Origin: Rhodopseudomonas palustris
GTDB lineage: Bacteria > Pseudomonadota > Alphaproteobacteria > Rhizobiales > Xanthobacteraceae
Length of the DNA stretch: 64,000 nucleotides
Reading direction: 5' to 3'
Assembly (NCBI GenBank): GCA_016215605.1
Contig: JACRJB010000030.1
Span: forward strand, 37,404 to 101,403
The translations under genes were made by a program, and so were the position numbers. Shown piece by piece: positions 35,482 through 45,868 of this stretch (within the stretch, counting starts at the first letter, position 1; each line of letters starts with the position of its first letter). The notes under the pieces were generated by a model, which had not been told where the DNA came from, did no database searches, and worked only from the letters and a program-made list of their open reading frames with translations.

Positions 35482-36583
35482 CCTGGGTTTCCAATTGCCG
35501 TCGTTCGCCGTAGCGGGCGTAGGCCGGGCTGTCGAAGATCGCCGCTTCGAGACCGCTCTCCAGCGCGCGCTGCATCAGCAGTTCCATCGCCAGCGTCTGC
35601 GCCTCGCGGATCGGCAGCGGCACGTTGCCGCGAATGTCGGGCAGCTGCTCGATGATCTCGAGCGCGCGGGCGAGCGTCGGCTGATCGGTGCTCGCCGCCA
35701 GCAGGCCGTACAGCATGCCGTACAGCGCATCGAGCGTCTTCGGCAGCAGCGCCGCGGTCTCGGGGCCCGGGCGCGCCGCGAGCAACCGCACCACATCGGT
35801 GCCGGCCTTGATCTCCCGCAGCACGCCGAAGAATTCCGCCGCGTTGGCGGCGCCGATCCGGCCCTGCACGAACAGCCGCTTGGCGGGATCGGACAGGCCG
35901 GACTTCAGCACGTTGGAGATGTCCTCCCAGCCGCGCGGGCTGGCGCCGATCAGATGATCGCCGGCGAGCTGCGCCTGGGTGTCGTCGAGCTTGTCGGGGC
36001 GGACCTTGAGATAGGCCATCACTTCCGGCGCGAAGTCGCGCGCCATCGCGTGAGCCAGAAATGCGTCGATCGCGGTCTGGACGTTGAAGTGGAACATGCG
36101 GTCGGCGAGCGCGGTGCCCATGTCGTGGCTGATCGCGCCGTGGAAGCTGGCGTTGCCGGCGGCGACCACCAGCCAGCCGTCGGGCAGCACGTAGTTGCCG
36201 ACGCGGCGATCGAGGATCAGCGAATAGGCCGAGATCTGCAGCCGCTGATCGGCCGCGGTGAGTTCGTCGAGAAACAGCAGCCCCTCGGGCTGATCGGGCG
36301 ACGGCAGGAACTCCGGCGGAAACCACACCGTCTTGGCGAGGTTCTCGTCGGCGTAGATCGCGCCGCGGATGTCGACCGGCTCGATCGTGGTGAGGCGCAG
36401 GTCGACCAGCGGCACCCTGTAGTGCTCGGCGACCTGGCGCACCACCGACGACTTGCCGACCCCGCGCGTCCCCCACAGCATCGACGCGCGCTTGCGCAGC
36501 GTCGGCTCGCCGTATTGCTCGATCAGCGCCGCCTTGGCCGCCGCGATCGAGACCGGAGGGATGTTCATCGGGTTGCCGTGCAT
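35474..36583 (-). CDS. MoxR-like AAA+ ATPase (DUF2201 partner)
   Basis: A 369-residue ATPase with Walker A 'LWGTRGVGKSSVVRQV' and Walker B 'LLFLDELTAADQ'. The sensor region 'VVAAGNASFHGAISHDMGTA' and the arginine-finger neighbourhood 'LADRMFHF' fit the MoxR-like clade. The start is the ATG at 36583 (an ATG at 36568 is the alternative). The stop region overlaps the DUF2201 gene. Together they form an ATPase/VWA pair distinct from the MoxR-DUF58 operon at 4189-6131. Confidence 0.9.
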   Translation of the reverse strand: MHGNPMNIPPVSIAAAKAALIEQYGEPTLRKRASMLWGTRGVGKSSVVRQVAEHYRVPLVDLRLTTIEPVDIRGAIYADENLAKTVWFPPEFLPSPDQPEGLLFLDELTAADQRLQISAYSLILDRRVGNYVLPDGWLVVAAGNASFHGAISHDMGTALADRMFHFNVQTAIDAFLAHAMARDFAPEVMAYLKVRPDKLDDTQAQLAGDHLIGASPRGWEDISNVLKSGLSDPAKRLFVQGRIGAANAAEFFGVLREIKAGTDVVRLLAARPGPETAALLPKTLDALYGMLYGLLAASTDQPTLARALEIIEQLPDIRGNVPLPIREAQTLAMELLMQRALESGLEAAIFDSPAYARYGERRQLETQDA

Positions 36584-36599
36584 CGGTCGTGTTCCTCGC

Positions 36600-37658
36600 T
36601 CAGGTCTGATGGGCGTCGACGGTCGGCGGCGCCGCCGTTTCGATCTGCGGATGCCAGGCGGCGTGCGTCATGCGGCGCGGGAACGGCGGGATTTCCATCG
36701 ACGGAATATCGCGCATGCCGAACGCGCCGATCATCAGCAGCGGCGGCGCGCCCATCAGCAGCAGATTGACGATGGAGTCCTGCGGGATCTCGACCAGCGT
36801 CAGGCTGGCAGCACCGACGATCAGACTCGCGAAGAACAGCAGCGGCAGCGCCCGCCGCAGCGCGACGCCCCAGCGCGCCCGCGACAGCGCCTCGTGGAAG
36901 GCGGCCGGCGGCTGCGACAGCGTCCGCGTCAGATGCGCGACGGTGGTTTCGAGCTTGGCCTCGATCGCGCGGCTCAGTTCCGCGCCGGAGCCGCGCACCT
37001 TGATCTTGCCGCTCCAGCCGGCCTTGCTCTTGCGCAGCGGCGACCACGCCCAGCCGAGCACCGCGAGCAGATCTTCCGGGACGGCCACGCCGGCCGTCTT
37101 CGGCGTCAGGTCGATTTCGGCGGGATAGCCCTTCACCAGCGGCGCGCGCATCACCAGCGTGAAGTTCGAGATCTCCGCCACGCCGCGCAGGAAGTCGCGA
37201 TCGACCGCGGCCGGGTCGCTGGTCCGAGAATCGCCGCGCGGGATCAGCCGATAGCTCAACGCCACGACGGTGCCGTCGATCGACGGAAACTGCTGCTGCG
37301 GCGGCACGCTTTCAATCTGCGCCAGCAGCACGCCAAGATCGTCGCCCTGCGTCTCCAGCGTCGCGGTCAGGCCGCTGTCCAGCGTCAGCGTGCGCGTCAG
37401 GACACTGAAGCCGGGGCGGGGACTGTCGAGCTGCAGGATTGCGTGGATGTCGTCGCCGGCGTGATCGGCCTCGTCGTGCTCGTGCCTCACCGGCTTGAAC
37501 ACCAGCCGCCGGTTGATGCGGTCGCTGGCGGCGAGATCGACGTGGAAGTCGCGGCGTGTGAACGGCTGCACCAGACCGAGGATTTCGTGATGCGTCAGCG
37601 GATGCATCGTCGGCGTGTCGAGACCGGCCGAGGCGGTCAGAAGCCTTGCGTAGTTCAT
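36600..37658 (-). CDS. Hypothetical protein with two C-terminal membrane helices
   Basis: A 352-residue protein of no family I recognise. The first about 265 residues are soluble-looking and mixed in composition ('LGLVQPFTRRDFHVDLAASD', 'GYPAEIDLTPKTAGVA'). Two hydrophobic helices are at about residues 275-295 ('RRALPLLFFASLIVGAASLT') and 300-318 ('NLLLMGAPPLLMIGAFGM'), followed by a short Pro-rich tail. It is 16 bp upstream of the MoxR-like ATPase and must be co-transcribed. A membrane substrate or anchor of the ATPase/VWA pair is an inference from position only. Confidence 0.8.
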   Translation of the reverse strand: MNYARLLTASAGLDTPTMHPLTHHEILGLVQPFTRRDFHVDLAASDRINRRLVFKPVRHEHDEADHAGDDIHAILQLDSPRPGFSVLTRTLTLDSGLTATLETQGDDLGVLLAQIESVPPQQQFPSIDGTVVALSYRLIPRGDSRTSDPAAVDRDFLRGVAEISNFTLVMRAPLVKGYPAEIDLTPKTAGVAVPEDLLAVLGWAWSPLRKSKAGWSGKIKVRGSGAELSRAIEAKLETTVAHLTRTLSQPPAAFHEALSRARWGVALRRALPLLFFASLIVGAASLTLVEIPQDSIVNLLLMGAPPLLMIGAFGMRDIPSMEIPPFPRRMTHAAWHPQIETAAPPTVDAHQT

Positions 37659-37810
37659 TATCGTTCAACACCTCCGCATCGGTGCTTCACCACATGACTT
37701 GCATTGGCAATTAACAGCGTTCGCGCTGCTGATTGCAACCCGAAATCAAGAGCCATGTAATGATCGCAGGGAGTGCCGCTTCACTTATGCGTGCGGCACC
37801 CCCTCGAATG

Positions 37811-38794
37811 TCATGCGCTCACGACAGGAGCGTCACTCTTCGCTGACAGTGCGAGGAACTGATCGTATGAACGTACCGCCTGATCCAACACTTCGAAGTG
37901 CAGCATCGCGCCGGCGTCGAATTCCACGAGGGTCCAGTTGGCGCGGCCGGCGACGCGGTCCTTGTGGCGGTAGTCGACGAAGTCGCCGCGTGTGCCGTGC
38001 GCCATCCACACCGGCAGGCGCAGTGATTCGTAGACGCTCAGGATGTCCTTGCTGAACATGTAGCCGGCGACGAAATAATACGGCGCAAAGCGGGCGCCCG
38101 GCTGATGGGTAGTATGGTAGTCATACTCCAGCATCGACTCGTCGATGTTCTTCGAGCCCCAGGCCTTCTCGAGGAATTTGCGAATCACCGGCCGCGCCGT
38201 CAGCAGCTTGAAGAAGCCTTCGTCCCAAAGCTTGAAGCGCAGCGTGCTCAGCAGCCAGGACTGGCCGCGGGTCGACGGCACGCGCGCGTCGCGCGCCTTG
38301 CCTTCGAAGCCGGTCGGGCTGATCAGGCCGAGCGTCGCGAACGCCGCCGGATTCTCGGCCGCGGCGCGGGCGGCGAATTCGCACGACAGCGACAGCGCCA
38401 GCACGTCGATCGGCTGCGGTCCGTGGATTTCCTGCACGCGCGCGATCGCGGCGTGCACCGCGTCGGTCATCATCCGCGCGGTGTATTCGCGGTCGTCGCG
38501 ATCCGACTGGCCGAAGCCGGGCAGGTCGACCGCGTGCACCGGACGATGCTTGGCGTAATGGTCGTACAGCGTCTTCATCTCGAACGCCGAGCCGGCGGCG
38601 TTGACGCTGTGCACCAGCAGCAGCGGCCGCGTGGTGTCGTCGCTCGACGCGAAGCCGAGCGAATAGGTCGCGAGCCGACCGACCTTGGTGACGATGTCGG
38701 CGCGCGTGCCGCCGACCGGATTGGCCAAACTCGATCGCGCGTAGCTCTGCTCGGTCGTGCCCGTCTCGAATGTTTCGTCGCTGACGACTGACAT
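37811..38794 (-). CDS. Alpha/beta hydrolase
   Basis: A 327-residue hydrolase from the ATG at 38792-38794 (a longer frame adds 17 residues). The lid-free core has 'PLLLVHSVNAAGSAFEM' as oxyanion strand, 'VDLPGFGQSDRDDREY', a nucleophile elbow 'DVLALSLSCEFAARAA' in which Ser is flanked by small residues rather than G-x-S-x-G, and His in 'DAGAMLHFEVLDQ'. It resembles haloalkane-dehalogenase/ester-hydrolase relatives. The substrate is unknown. It is downstream of the M81 gene with a 199 bp gap and may be separate. Confidence 0.87.
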   Translation of the reverse strand: MSVVSDETFETGTTEQSYARSSLANPVGGTRADIVTKVGRLATYSLGFASSDDTTRPLLLVHSVNAAGSAFEMKTLYDHYAKHRPVHAVDLPGFGQSDRDDREYTARMMTDAVHAAIARVQEIHGPQPIDVLALSLSCEFAARAAAENPAAFATLGLISPTGFEGKARDARVPSTRGQSWLLSTLRFKLWDEGFFKLLTARPVIRKFLEKAWGSKNIDESMLEYDYHTTHQPGARFAPYYFVAGYMFSKDILSVYESLRLPVWMAHGTRGDFVDYRHKDRVAGRANWTLVEFDAGAMLHFEVLDQAVRSYDQFLALSAKSDAPVVSA

Positions 38795-38939
38795 CTGCGT
38801 CCCCTTGGAGAATGAATCTGAGGGAGCAAATGGCGTGGAACTCATTCAGTTCCAGTGCTGGACAACGTGAAATCAAACTAATCGATCAAATTGGTATCCG
38901 TGTACATGAAGCGGAGTCATTGCGGCGTCTTGCCGCGAT

Positions 38940-38979
38940 CCGCACGTGTCGTTCGAGACAGCTCGTCCGTCACGTGCGG
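38940..38979. repeat. Long-range hairpin after the M81 gene
   Basis: Perfect 9-base arms CCGCACGTG and CACGTGCGG are separated by 22 bases. It lies 15 bp downstream of the M81 stop, between that gene and the hydrolase gene. No T tract follows on either strand. It could be a transcript-end structure or an operator for the downstream gene. Confidence 0.5.
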
Positions 38980-38993
38980 TTGACGTCAAGCGA

Positions 38994-40505
38994 TTAGTTG
39001 GCGTCGTCGCGGTGAAACGGCTGTCCATTCGGCTTGACACGCACGCCGTTGCGCAAGCGTGTCCACGACAGCGATGCGGTGTCGGCCGGCATCGCGCCGG
39101 GCGCAGCGCAGATCAGCAATCGCTCGGCGATCGGCTGGAAGTCGGCGCGAAAATGCACCGAACTTTTGACGACGAGAATCGCCTGTTCGGTCGGCTCGAT
39201 GCCGACATAGCGATACATCGCCTGATCGGCGAGCTGCGCCTTGTGCGAACTGACGACGACGCGCACATCGCCGATCCGCAGACATGCCGACGGTCCCATC
39301 TCCATCTCGCGGCCGCCGAAATAAGGTCCCGGTGCGATGAAGCGGCCGTCGGACAGGCGCTCGACCACGTAGCTTTCCTGATACGGCGCGTCGCCGGCGA
39401 TCCCAGACTTGCCGCCGAGTGCGAGTTCGACCGTCGCGCCGATTCCGGCGGCGTGCGCGGCCTCGGCCGATGCCGGATCGTAGATCACGCCGATCGCGGC
39501 GCGCTGCGCGTTGTTGCGCACCAGCGCGCGCAACATTCCGGTGGTGTCGGAATCGCCGCCGGCCCCGGGATTGTCCTGGGTGTCGGCGATGATCACCGGC
39601 CTGGTGGCGGTCTTCGCCAATTCCATCGCCAACTGCACGCCGTCGTCGGGCGTGTAGATCGTGCCGTCGAAATCGTTCTCGTGTCCGATCACCAGCGTGG
39701 CGACGGTGTCGGCGGCGGCATCGGCATCGGCCTGGGTGCGGCCATAGGCGAAAACGCTGGCGCCGCAATCGGGGAAGTCGGCGGCCGGAAAGCCCGGCGC
39801 GAAAGACAGCGTCGGCACCGCCTCGCTCTCCAGCGCGGCGAGCTTGGCGTAGATCCCCTTGGTCGGCTCGTCGAAGGTGCATTGCCACGAGATCGGAATC
39901 AGGAACGGCAATTGCCGGAACGCCTTGGCGAATTTCTGGCCGCTGCGCAGCAGCAGGTCGAGATGCCGGGCCGCGGCGCGGCCGGTGTCGGCCATGTCGA
40001 CATGCGGATAGGTGCGATAGGCGATCAGCGCGTCGGCATGCGCGACCATCTGCGGCGTGACGTTGGCGTGCAGATCGATGCTGACCACCAGCGGCAGATC
40101 GGGCCCGATCACCTGGCGCACGCGCGCCAAAATCTCGCCTTCGCCATCATCGAGATGTTCGGTGACCATCGCGCCGTGCAGATCGAGATACACCGCGTCG
40201 AGGCGGCCGGCGTTCTTGATGCCGTCGATCATCACTTTCACCACGCGCTCGAAGGCGTCTTCGGTGACGTGCGCCGACGGGCTGGCGCCGCAGGCGATGG
40301 TCGGGATCAGCTCCCAGCCGTAGGTGGCGGCTTCGTCGTTGAAACCGGCGAGGCCGACATTGATGCCGCGCATCACGTTCAGTACGTCGGCGCCGGTCGT
40401 CATCGCCGGCCAGCCGCCGCCGTGAACGAACGACTCCCAGGTCGCCTTGGTGGGCGCAAAGGTGTTGGTCTCGTGCAGAAAGCCGCCGACGGCGATACGG
40501 GTCAT
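38994..40505 (-). CDS. M81 family metallopeptidase (microcystinase C-like)
   Basis: A 503-residue protein from the ATG at 40503-40505. N-terminal 'MTRIAVGGFLHETNTFAP' is the M81 family start. Metal-ligand strands are 'DAVYLDLHGAMVTEHLDD' (Asp and His) and 'PLVVSIDLHANVTPQM' (His). The family type is MlrC of the microcystin-degrading Sphingomonas; most members act on small linear peptides. It is the last gene of the peptide transport operon on the minus strand, and no mlrA/B/D genes are seen, so microcystin use is not implied. Confidence 0.9.
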   Translation of the reverse strand: MTRIAVGGFLHETNTFAPTKATWESFVHGGGWPAMTTGADVLNVMRGINVGLAGFNDEAATYGWELIPTIACGASPSAHVTEDAFERVVKVMIDGIKNAGRLDAVYLDLHGAMVTEHLDDGEGEILARVRQVIGPDLPLVVSIDLHANVTPQMVAHADALIAYRTYPHVDMADTGRAAARHLDLLLRSGQKFAKAFRQLPFLIPISWQCTFDEPTKGIYAKLAALESEAVPTLSFAPGFPAADFPDCGASVFAYGRTQADADAAADTVATLVIGHENDFDGTIYTPDDGVQLAMELAKTATRPVIIADTQDNPGAGGDSDTTGMLRALVRNNAQRAAIGVIYDPASAEAAHAAGIGATVELALGGKSGIAGDAPYQESYVVERLSDGRFIAPGPYFGGREMEMGPSACLRIGDVRVVVSSHKAQLADQAMYRYVGIEPTEQAILVVKSSVHFRADFQPIAERLLICAAPGAMPADTASLSWTRLRNGVRVKPNGQPFHRDDAN

Positions 40506-40536
40506 GTCTTGTTTCTCTGATGATGACTTAGTTGCT

Positions 40537-40638
40537 GTCATTCCGGGATGCGCCCCTTGGGGCGCAGGCCCGGAATCCATATCCCCTGACGGTGGTTATG
40601 GATTCCGGGCTCGCCGCTGCGCGGCGCCCCGGAATGAC
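40537..40638. repeat. Palindromic repeat, family A (copy 3)
   Basis: GTCATTCCGGGATGCGCCCC at one end and GGCGCCCCGGAATGAC at the other. It lies between the ABC ATPase gene and the M81 gene, so it would sit inside the operon transcript. Confidence 0.85.
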
Positions 40639-40661
40639 TCGGGGAGAGGATGCGCTTCGGA

Positions 40662-42314
<1,653 letters not shown>

Positions 42315-42340
42315 GGCGTGTCGATCCAGATAGCAGGCGG

Positions 42341-42469
42341 TGTCCCGGGCGCGGTGCGGCATTCTTCATGCCGCTCCGCAGAACCGGGACCATGACGAGC
42401 GCCGTCTGCGTTACGGCCCCGGCTCTGCGACGCAGCGTTGCACGCTGCATCGCGTCCGGGGCACGGGAT
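42341..42469. repeat. Palindromic intergenic repeat, family G
   Basis: TCCCGGGCGCGGTGCGGC near one end and CGTCCGGGGCACGGGATC at the other, with inner pair 'tctgcgttacggccccgg' flanked by 'cgtctgcg'/'cgcagcg'. This kind of element is common between genes in Bradyrhizobium and Rhodopseudomonas. It lies in the 163 bp between the permease and ATPase genes. Confidence 0.7.
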
Positions 42470-42477
42470 CAGGCTGG

Positions 42478-43368
42478 TCATCGCGAGCTCTCCCGCTGCT
42501 TCATGCGCGGATCGAGCGCGTCGCGGGCGGCGTCGCCGATCAGATTGACGCTGAGGATCGCGATCGACAGCAGCACGCCGGGCCAGAAGATCAGCGACGG
42601 CTTGACCTGGAACAGCGCGCGGCCCTCGGCCATGATGTTGCCCCAGGTCGGCGTCTCCGGGCTGATGCCGGCGCCGAGGAACGACAGGATCGCTTCGGTC
42701 AGGATCGCGGAGGCGCAGATGTAGGTGCCCTGCACGATCAGCGGCGCGACGGTGTTGGGCATCAGGTGGCGCACCATGATCTTGGGCAGGCTGGAGCCCA
42801 GCGAGATCGCCGCTTCGACATAGGGTTCCTCGCGCGCCGACAGCACCACCGAGCGAACCAGCCGCGCGACCCGGGGAATTTCCGGAATGGTGATCGCGAT
42901 CAGCACCGTGGTCAGGCTGGCGCCGGACAGCGACACCACGGCGATCGCGAGCAGGATGCTGGGGATCGCCATCAGGCCGTCCATCAGCCGCATCATCACC
43001 GCGTCGATCCATTTGAAGAAGCCCGAGATCAGGCCGATCACCAGGCCGATCACGATGCTGACGATCGCGGCGCCAACGCCGATCATCAGCGAGATCCGGC
43101 CGCCGTAGAGAATGCGCGACAGCACGTCGCGACCATAGGCGTCGGTGCCGAGCAGGAACTGCGCGCTCGCCGGCTTCAGCCGCTGTGCCGGAGCGAGCAG
43201 CAGCGGATCGTGCGGCGCCAGCAACGGCGCGAACACCGCGGAGGCGACCACCAGCGCGAGGCAGATCGACGCCGCGGCGATGATCGGCGACGAGAACAGG
43301 AAGCCGTAGCGCGGGCGCAGCGGCCGCGTGATCGGGATCGAGGATTCGGGGAGACTTTCGATGGCCAT
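42478..43368 (-). CDS. ABC transporter permease (DppC type)
   Basis: A 296-residue membrane permease with an N-terminal helix at about 29-50 ('IIAAASICLALVVASAVFAP') and five further helices. It contains 'LGTDAYGRDVLSRILYGGR' and the ATPase-coupling EAA loop 'VEAAISLGSSLPKIMVRHLM', all family hallmarks. It is 11 bp after the DppB-like gene and should form the second half of the peptide permease. The ATPase gene follows after a repeat. Confidence 0.94.
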   Translation of the reverse strand: MAIESLPESSIPITRPLRPRYGFLFSSPIIAAASICLALVVASAVFAPLLAPHDPLLLAPAQRLKPASAQFLLGTDAYGRDVLSRILYGGRISLMIGVGAAIVSIVIGLVIGLISGFFKWIDAVMMRLMDGLMAIPSILLAIAVVSLSGASLTTVLIAITIPEIPRVARLVRSVVLSAREEPYVEAAISLGSSLPKIMVRHLMPNTVAPLIVQGTYICASAILTEAILSFLGAGISPETPTWGNIMAEGRALFQVKPSLIFWPGVLLSIAILSVNLIGDAARDALDPRMKQRESSR

Positions 43369-43379
43369 CGCGCGCGCCT

Positions 43380-44321
43380 CTAGTATCTGATCCGCGGATC
43401 GAGCAGCGTGTAGGCCACGTCGATCAGCAGGTTGACGGCGACATAGATGCCCGATGTCAGCAGGATCATGCCCTGGATCACCGGATAGTCGCGCGCCAGC
43501 ACCGCATCCACGGTGAGTCGCCCGATGCCGGGCAGGTTGAAGACGCTTTCGGTGACGACGACGCCGGAGATCAGCAGCGCGAAGCCGGTGCCGATCACGG
43601 TGATCACCGGCACCGCGGCGTTGCGCAGCGCGTGGCGCAGCAGCACGCGACTTTCGGTGATGCCCTTGGCGCGCGCGGTGCGGACGTAATCCTCGCCGAG
43701 CACGTCGAGCATCGCCGCGCGGGTCATGCGGGCGATCAGCGCGATGTAGATGAAGGACAGCGTCAGCGTCGGCAGCACCAGCCGCTCGAAGAACGGGCCG
43801 AAGCCGCGCGACAGCGAGCGGAAGCCCTGCACCGGGAACCAGCGCAGCTCAATCGCGAACACCTGGATCAGCACGTAGCCGATCACGAACACCGGCACCG
43901 AGAAGCCGATCACCGACAGCCCCATCACGAAGCGGTCGATCCAGGTGCCGTGCTTCCAGGCGGCGATGACGCCGAGCGGCACCGCGACCAGAATCGACAG
44001 AATGATGGTGGAGATCGCGACGCTCAGCGTCGGCTCGATCCGCTGGCCGATCATCTGCAGCACCGGCACCTGCGAGATCAGCGAGACACCGAGATCGCCG
44101 TGCAGCAATTTGCCGACCCAGGTGAAGAACTGGGTGTAGAGCGGCTCGTTGAGGCCGAGCGTGGTGCGGATGCGCATCAACTGTTCAGGCGTGGCGTTGT
44201 CGCCGGCGATGATGGCGGCGGGGTCGCCCGGGGTCAGCCGCAGCAGCAGGAACACAACCAGCGCCACCACGCCCATCACCGGGATGGCGGCGAGAAGTCT
44301 GCGGATCAGATAGCCGATCAT
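43380..44321 (-). CDS. ABC transporter permease (DppB type)
   Basis: A 313-residue permease with six helices, first at about residues 9-29 ('LLAAIPVMGVVALVVFLLLR'). 'LTPGDPAAIIAGDNATPEQL' is the typical DppB periplasmic loop, and the EAA motif is 'YVRTARAKGITESRVLLRHA'. The C terminus ends 'LLDPRIRY' as usual for DppB/OppB. It is followed by the DppC-like gene after 11 bp and lies 160 bp downstream of the M20 gene. Confidence 0.95.
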   Translation of the reverse strand: MIGYLIRRLLAAIPVMGVVALVVFLLLRLTPGDPAAIIAGDNATPEQLMRIRTTLGLNEPLYTQFFTWVGKLLHGDLGVSLISQVPVLQMIGQRIEPTLSVAISTIILSILVAVPLGVIAAWKHGTWIDRFVMGLSVIGFSVPVFVIGYVLIQVFAIELRWFPVQGFRSLSRGFGPFFERLVLPTLTLSFIYIALIARMTRAAMLDVLGEDYVRTARAKGITESRVLLRHALRNAAVPVITVIGTGFALLISGVVVTESVFNLPGIGRLTVDAVLARDYPVIQGMILLTSGIYVAVNLLIDVAYTLLDPRIRY

Positions 44322-44481
44322 CGGCGCTCCGTGGCTTCGGCGAACCGACGATTAGTTCGTTTTATTGCAGTGCTGCGGGTCGTCATTATCGCTCCGGTGA
44401 TGCGGTGTCGGCTGCCTGACAATTCAGCAAGTCCTGTGCCAGCATTGCGTCAGCGGGAATTTGAATTGCCGGCTGTGGCGC

Positions 44482-45612
44482 TCACGACAGCGTCGCCAGC
44501 AGACCCGCCATCAGGCGGCCGCGTTCGGCCAGACTGTCCACTTCGATATGCTCGTTCAGCGTGTGGGCGTCGGCGCCGCGCACGCCGAGGCCGTCGAGCG
44601 TCGGGATCCCCATCGCGCCGGTGAAGTTGCCATCGGAGCCACCTCCCGCGCTGCCGTGCGGCAACGTCATGCCCATTTGTTTGGCAACCGCGCAGGCCTT
44701 GTCGTACAGCGCCATGGTGCCGGCGTCGGGCTCCCAGACCGGACGGGTGACGCCGCGCGTGACTTCGAAGCTGACGTCGTTGCCGGTGCCGGACAGCGCC
44801 AGCATCCGCTCGATGCCGCGGTCGAGATCGGCCTGCCGCTTCGCCATGCTCAGCGCTTCGCCGCTGCAGGTGGTGGCGACGCAATTGACCCATTGGCCGC
44901 CGTGGACGATGCCGACGCTGAACGTGCAGTCGTCGGTCGTCATCGCGTCGATCGCGAGAATCTGCCGCGCCATTTCCCGTATCGCGGAACGGCCCGAAGA
45001 CAGCGTCGCGCCGGCGTGGCTGGGCTTGCCGGTGGCCGTCAGATTGAATCGCGCGATCGCGTAGCGGCCGGTGACGACGCCGTTGTCGGGCCGTCCGGGC
45101 TCCGGCACCAGCACGTATTTGTTGCGGGCCGCTTCCGCCTCGATGATGTCCCGGGTCGATGGCGTACCGACTTCCTCGTCGGGCGTGAACAGCACGGTGA
45201 TCGGCAGCGGCGTCGTGAACGACGCGCGGGCGAGCTGGCGGATGGCTTCGAGCGTCAGGTAGTTGCCGCCCTTCATGTCGAAGATGCCGGGGCCGAAGCA
45301 CTTGTTGCCGTCGCGGCGCCATTGCAGCTTTTCGATCGTGCCGACCGGATGCACGGTGTCGAGATGGCCGGCGATCAGGATGCCGGGCTCGCCCTGCCGC
45401 GGATGCGGGAAGCGAGCGCGAACACAACCGGCGAAACCCTGGCGCCCGGCGATGCGTTCGATCGACGCACCCATGATGGCCATGTCGCGCGCGGCGAGAT
45501 CGAGCATGCGGTCCACTGCGGAGGTGTCCCAGGTCGGGCTTTCGCACTCGACCCAGGCGCGCAGGCCCTGCAGCATCGCTTCGGAATCAAACGGCAAATT
45601 GGCTGGGTTCAT
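44482..45612 (-). CDS. M20 family metallopeptidase (glutamate carboxypeptidase-like)
   Basis: A 376-residue peptidase from the ATG at 45610-45612. Zinc ligands lie in 'LIAGHLDTVHPVG' (His) and 'FGPGIFDMKGGNYL' (Asp), the catalytic base and ligand pair in 'LFTPDEEVGTPSTRD', and the final His region in 'DAHTLNEHIEVDSLAERG'. The dimerisation domain ('GKPSHAGATLSSGRSAI') is in the usual place. The closest biochemically known relatives are carboxypeptidase G2-type enzymes that release C-terminal glutamate; here it is placed with a peptide ABC transporter. Confidence 0.92.
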   Translation of the reverse strand: MNPANLPFDSEAMLQGLRAWVECESPTWDTSAVDRMLDLAARDMAIMGASIERIAGRQGFAGCVRARFPHPRQGEPGILIAGHLDTVHPVGTIEKLQWRRDGNKCFGPGIFDMKGGNYLTLEAIRQLARASFTTPLPITVLFTPDEEVGTPSTRDIIEAEAARNKYVLVPEPGRPDNGVVTGRYAIARFNLTATGKPSHAGATLSSGRSAIREMARQILAIDAMTTDDCTFSVGIVHGGQWVNCVATTCSGEALSMAKRQADLDRGIERMLALSGTGNDVSFEVTRGVTRPVWEPDAGTMALYDKACAVAKQMGMTLPHGSAGGGSDGNFTGAMGIPTLDGLGVRGADAHTLNEHIEVDSLAERGRLMAGLLATLS

Positions 45613-45735
45613 TCGTACACTCACGGTTTGGCCTGCCGCTACGAGAATGACTGCGCGCGAATTTGTAAAGCGAAAGATGAGTGAACGGCCCCGCCGGCGG
45701 GCTGCATGCTGCTCTGCAGCGATCAGATTGACGCT

Positions 45736-45751
45736 TGGCACACTTGGTGCA
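45736..45751 (+). promoter_or_regulatory. Sigma-54 (-24/-12) promoter candidate
   Basis: TGGCACACTTGGTGCA: GG and GC are exactly 10 bases apart, as RpoN requires, and only the first T of TTGC differs from the consensus TGGCAC-N5-TTGCA. It lies about 118 bp upstream of the plus-strand binding-protein start. Confidence 0.55.
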
Positions 45752-45868
45752 AGTCTTGATAATCAGGGTGTTGCCGCGCGCAAGACGCGGGCCTTGATGC
45801 CCCATCTTCTCTCGTCCTGCCCAAGCAATCATCTGCGATTGATCAGTTTCACGCCAGGAGAAAACAGA

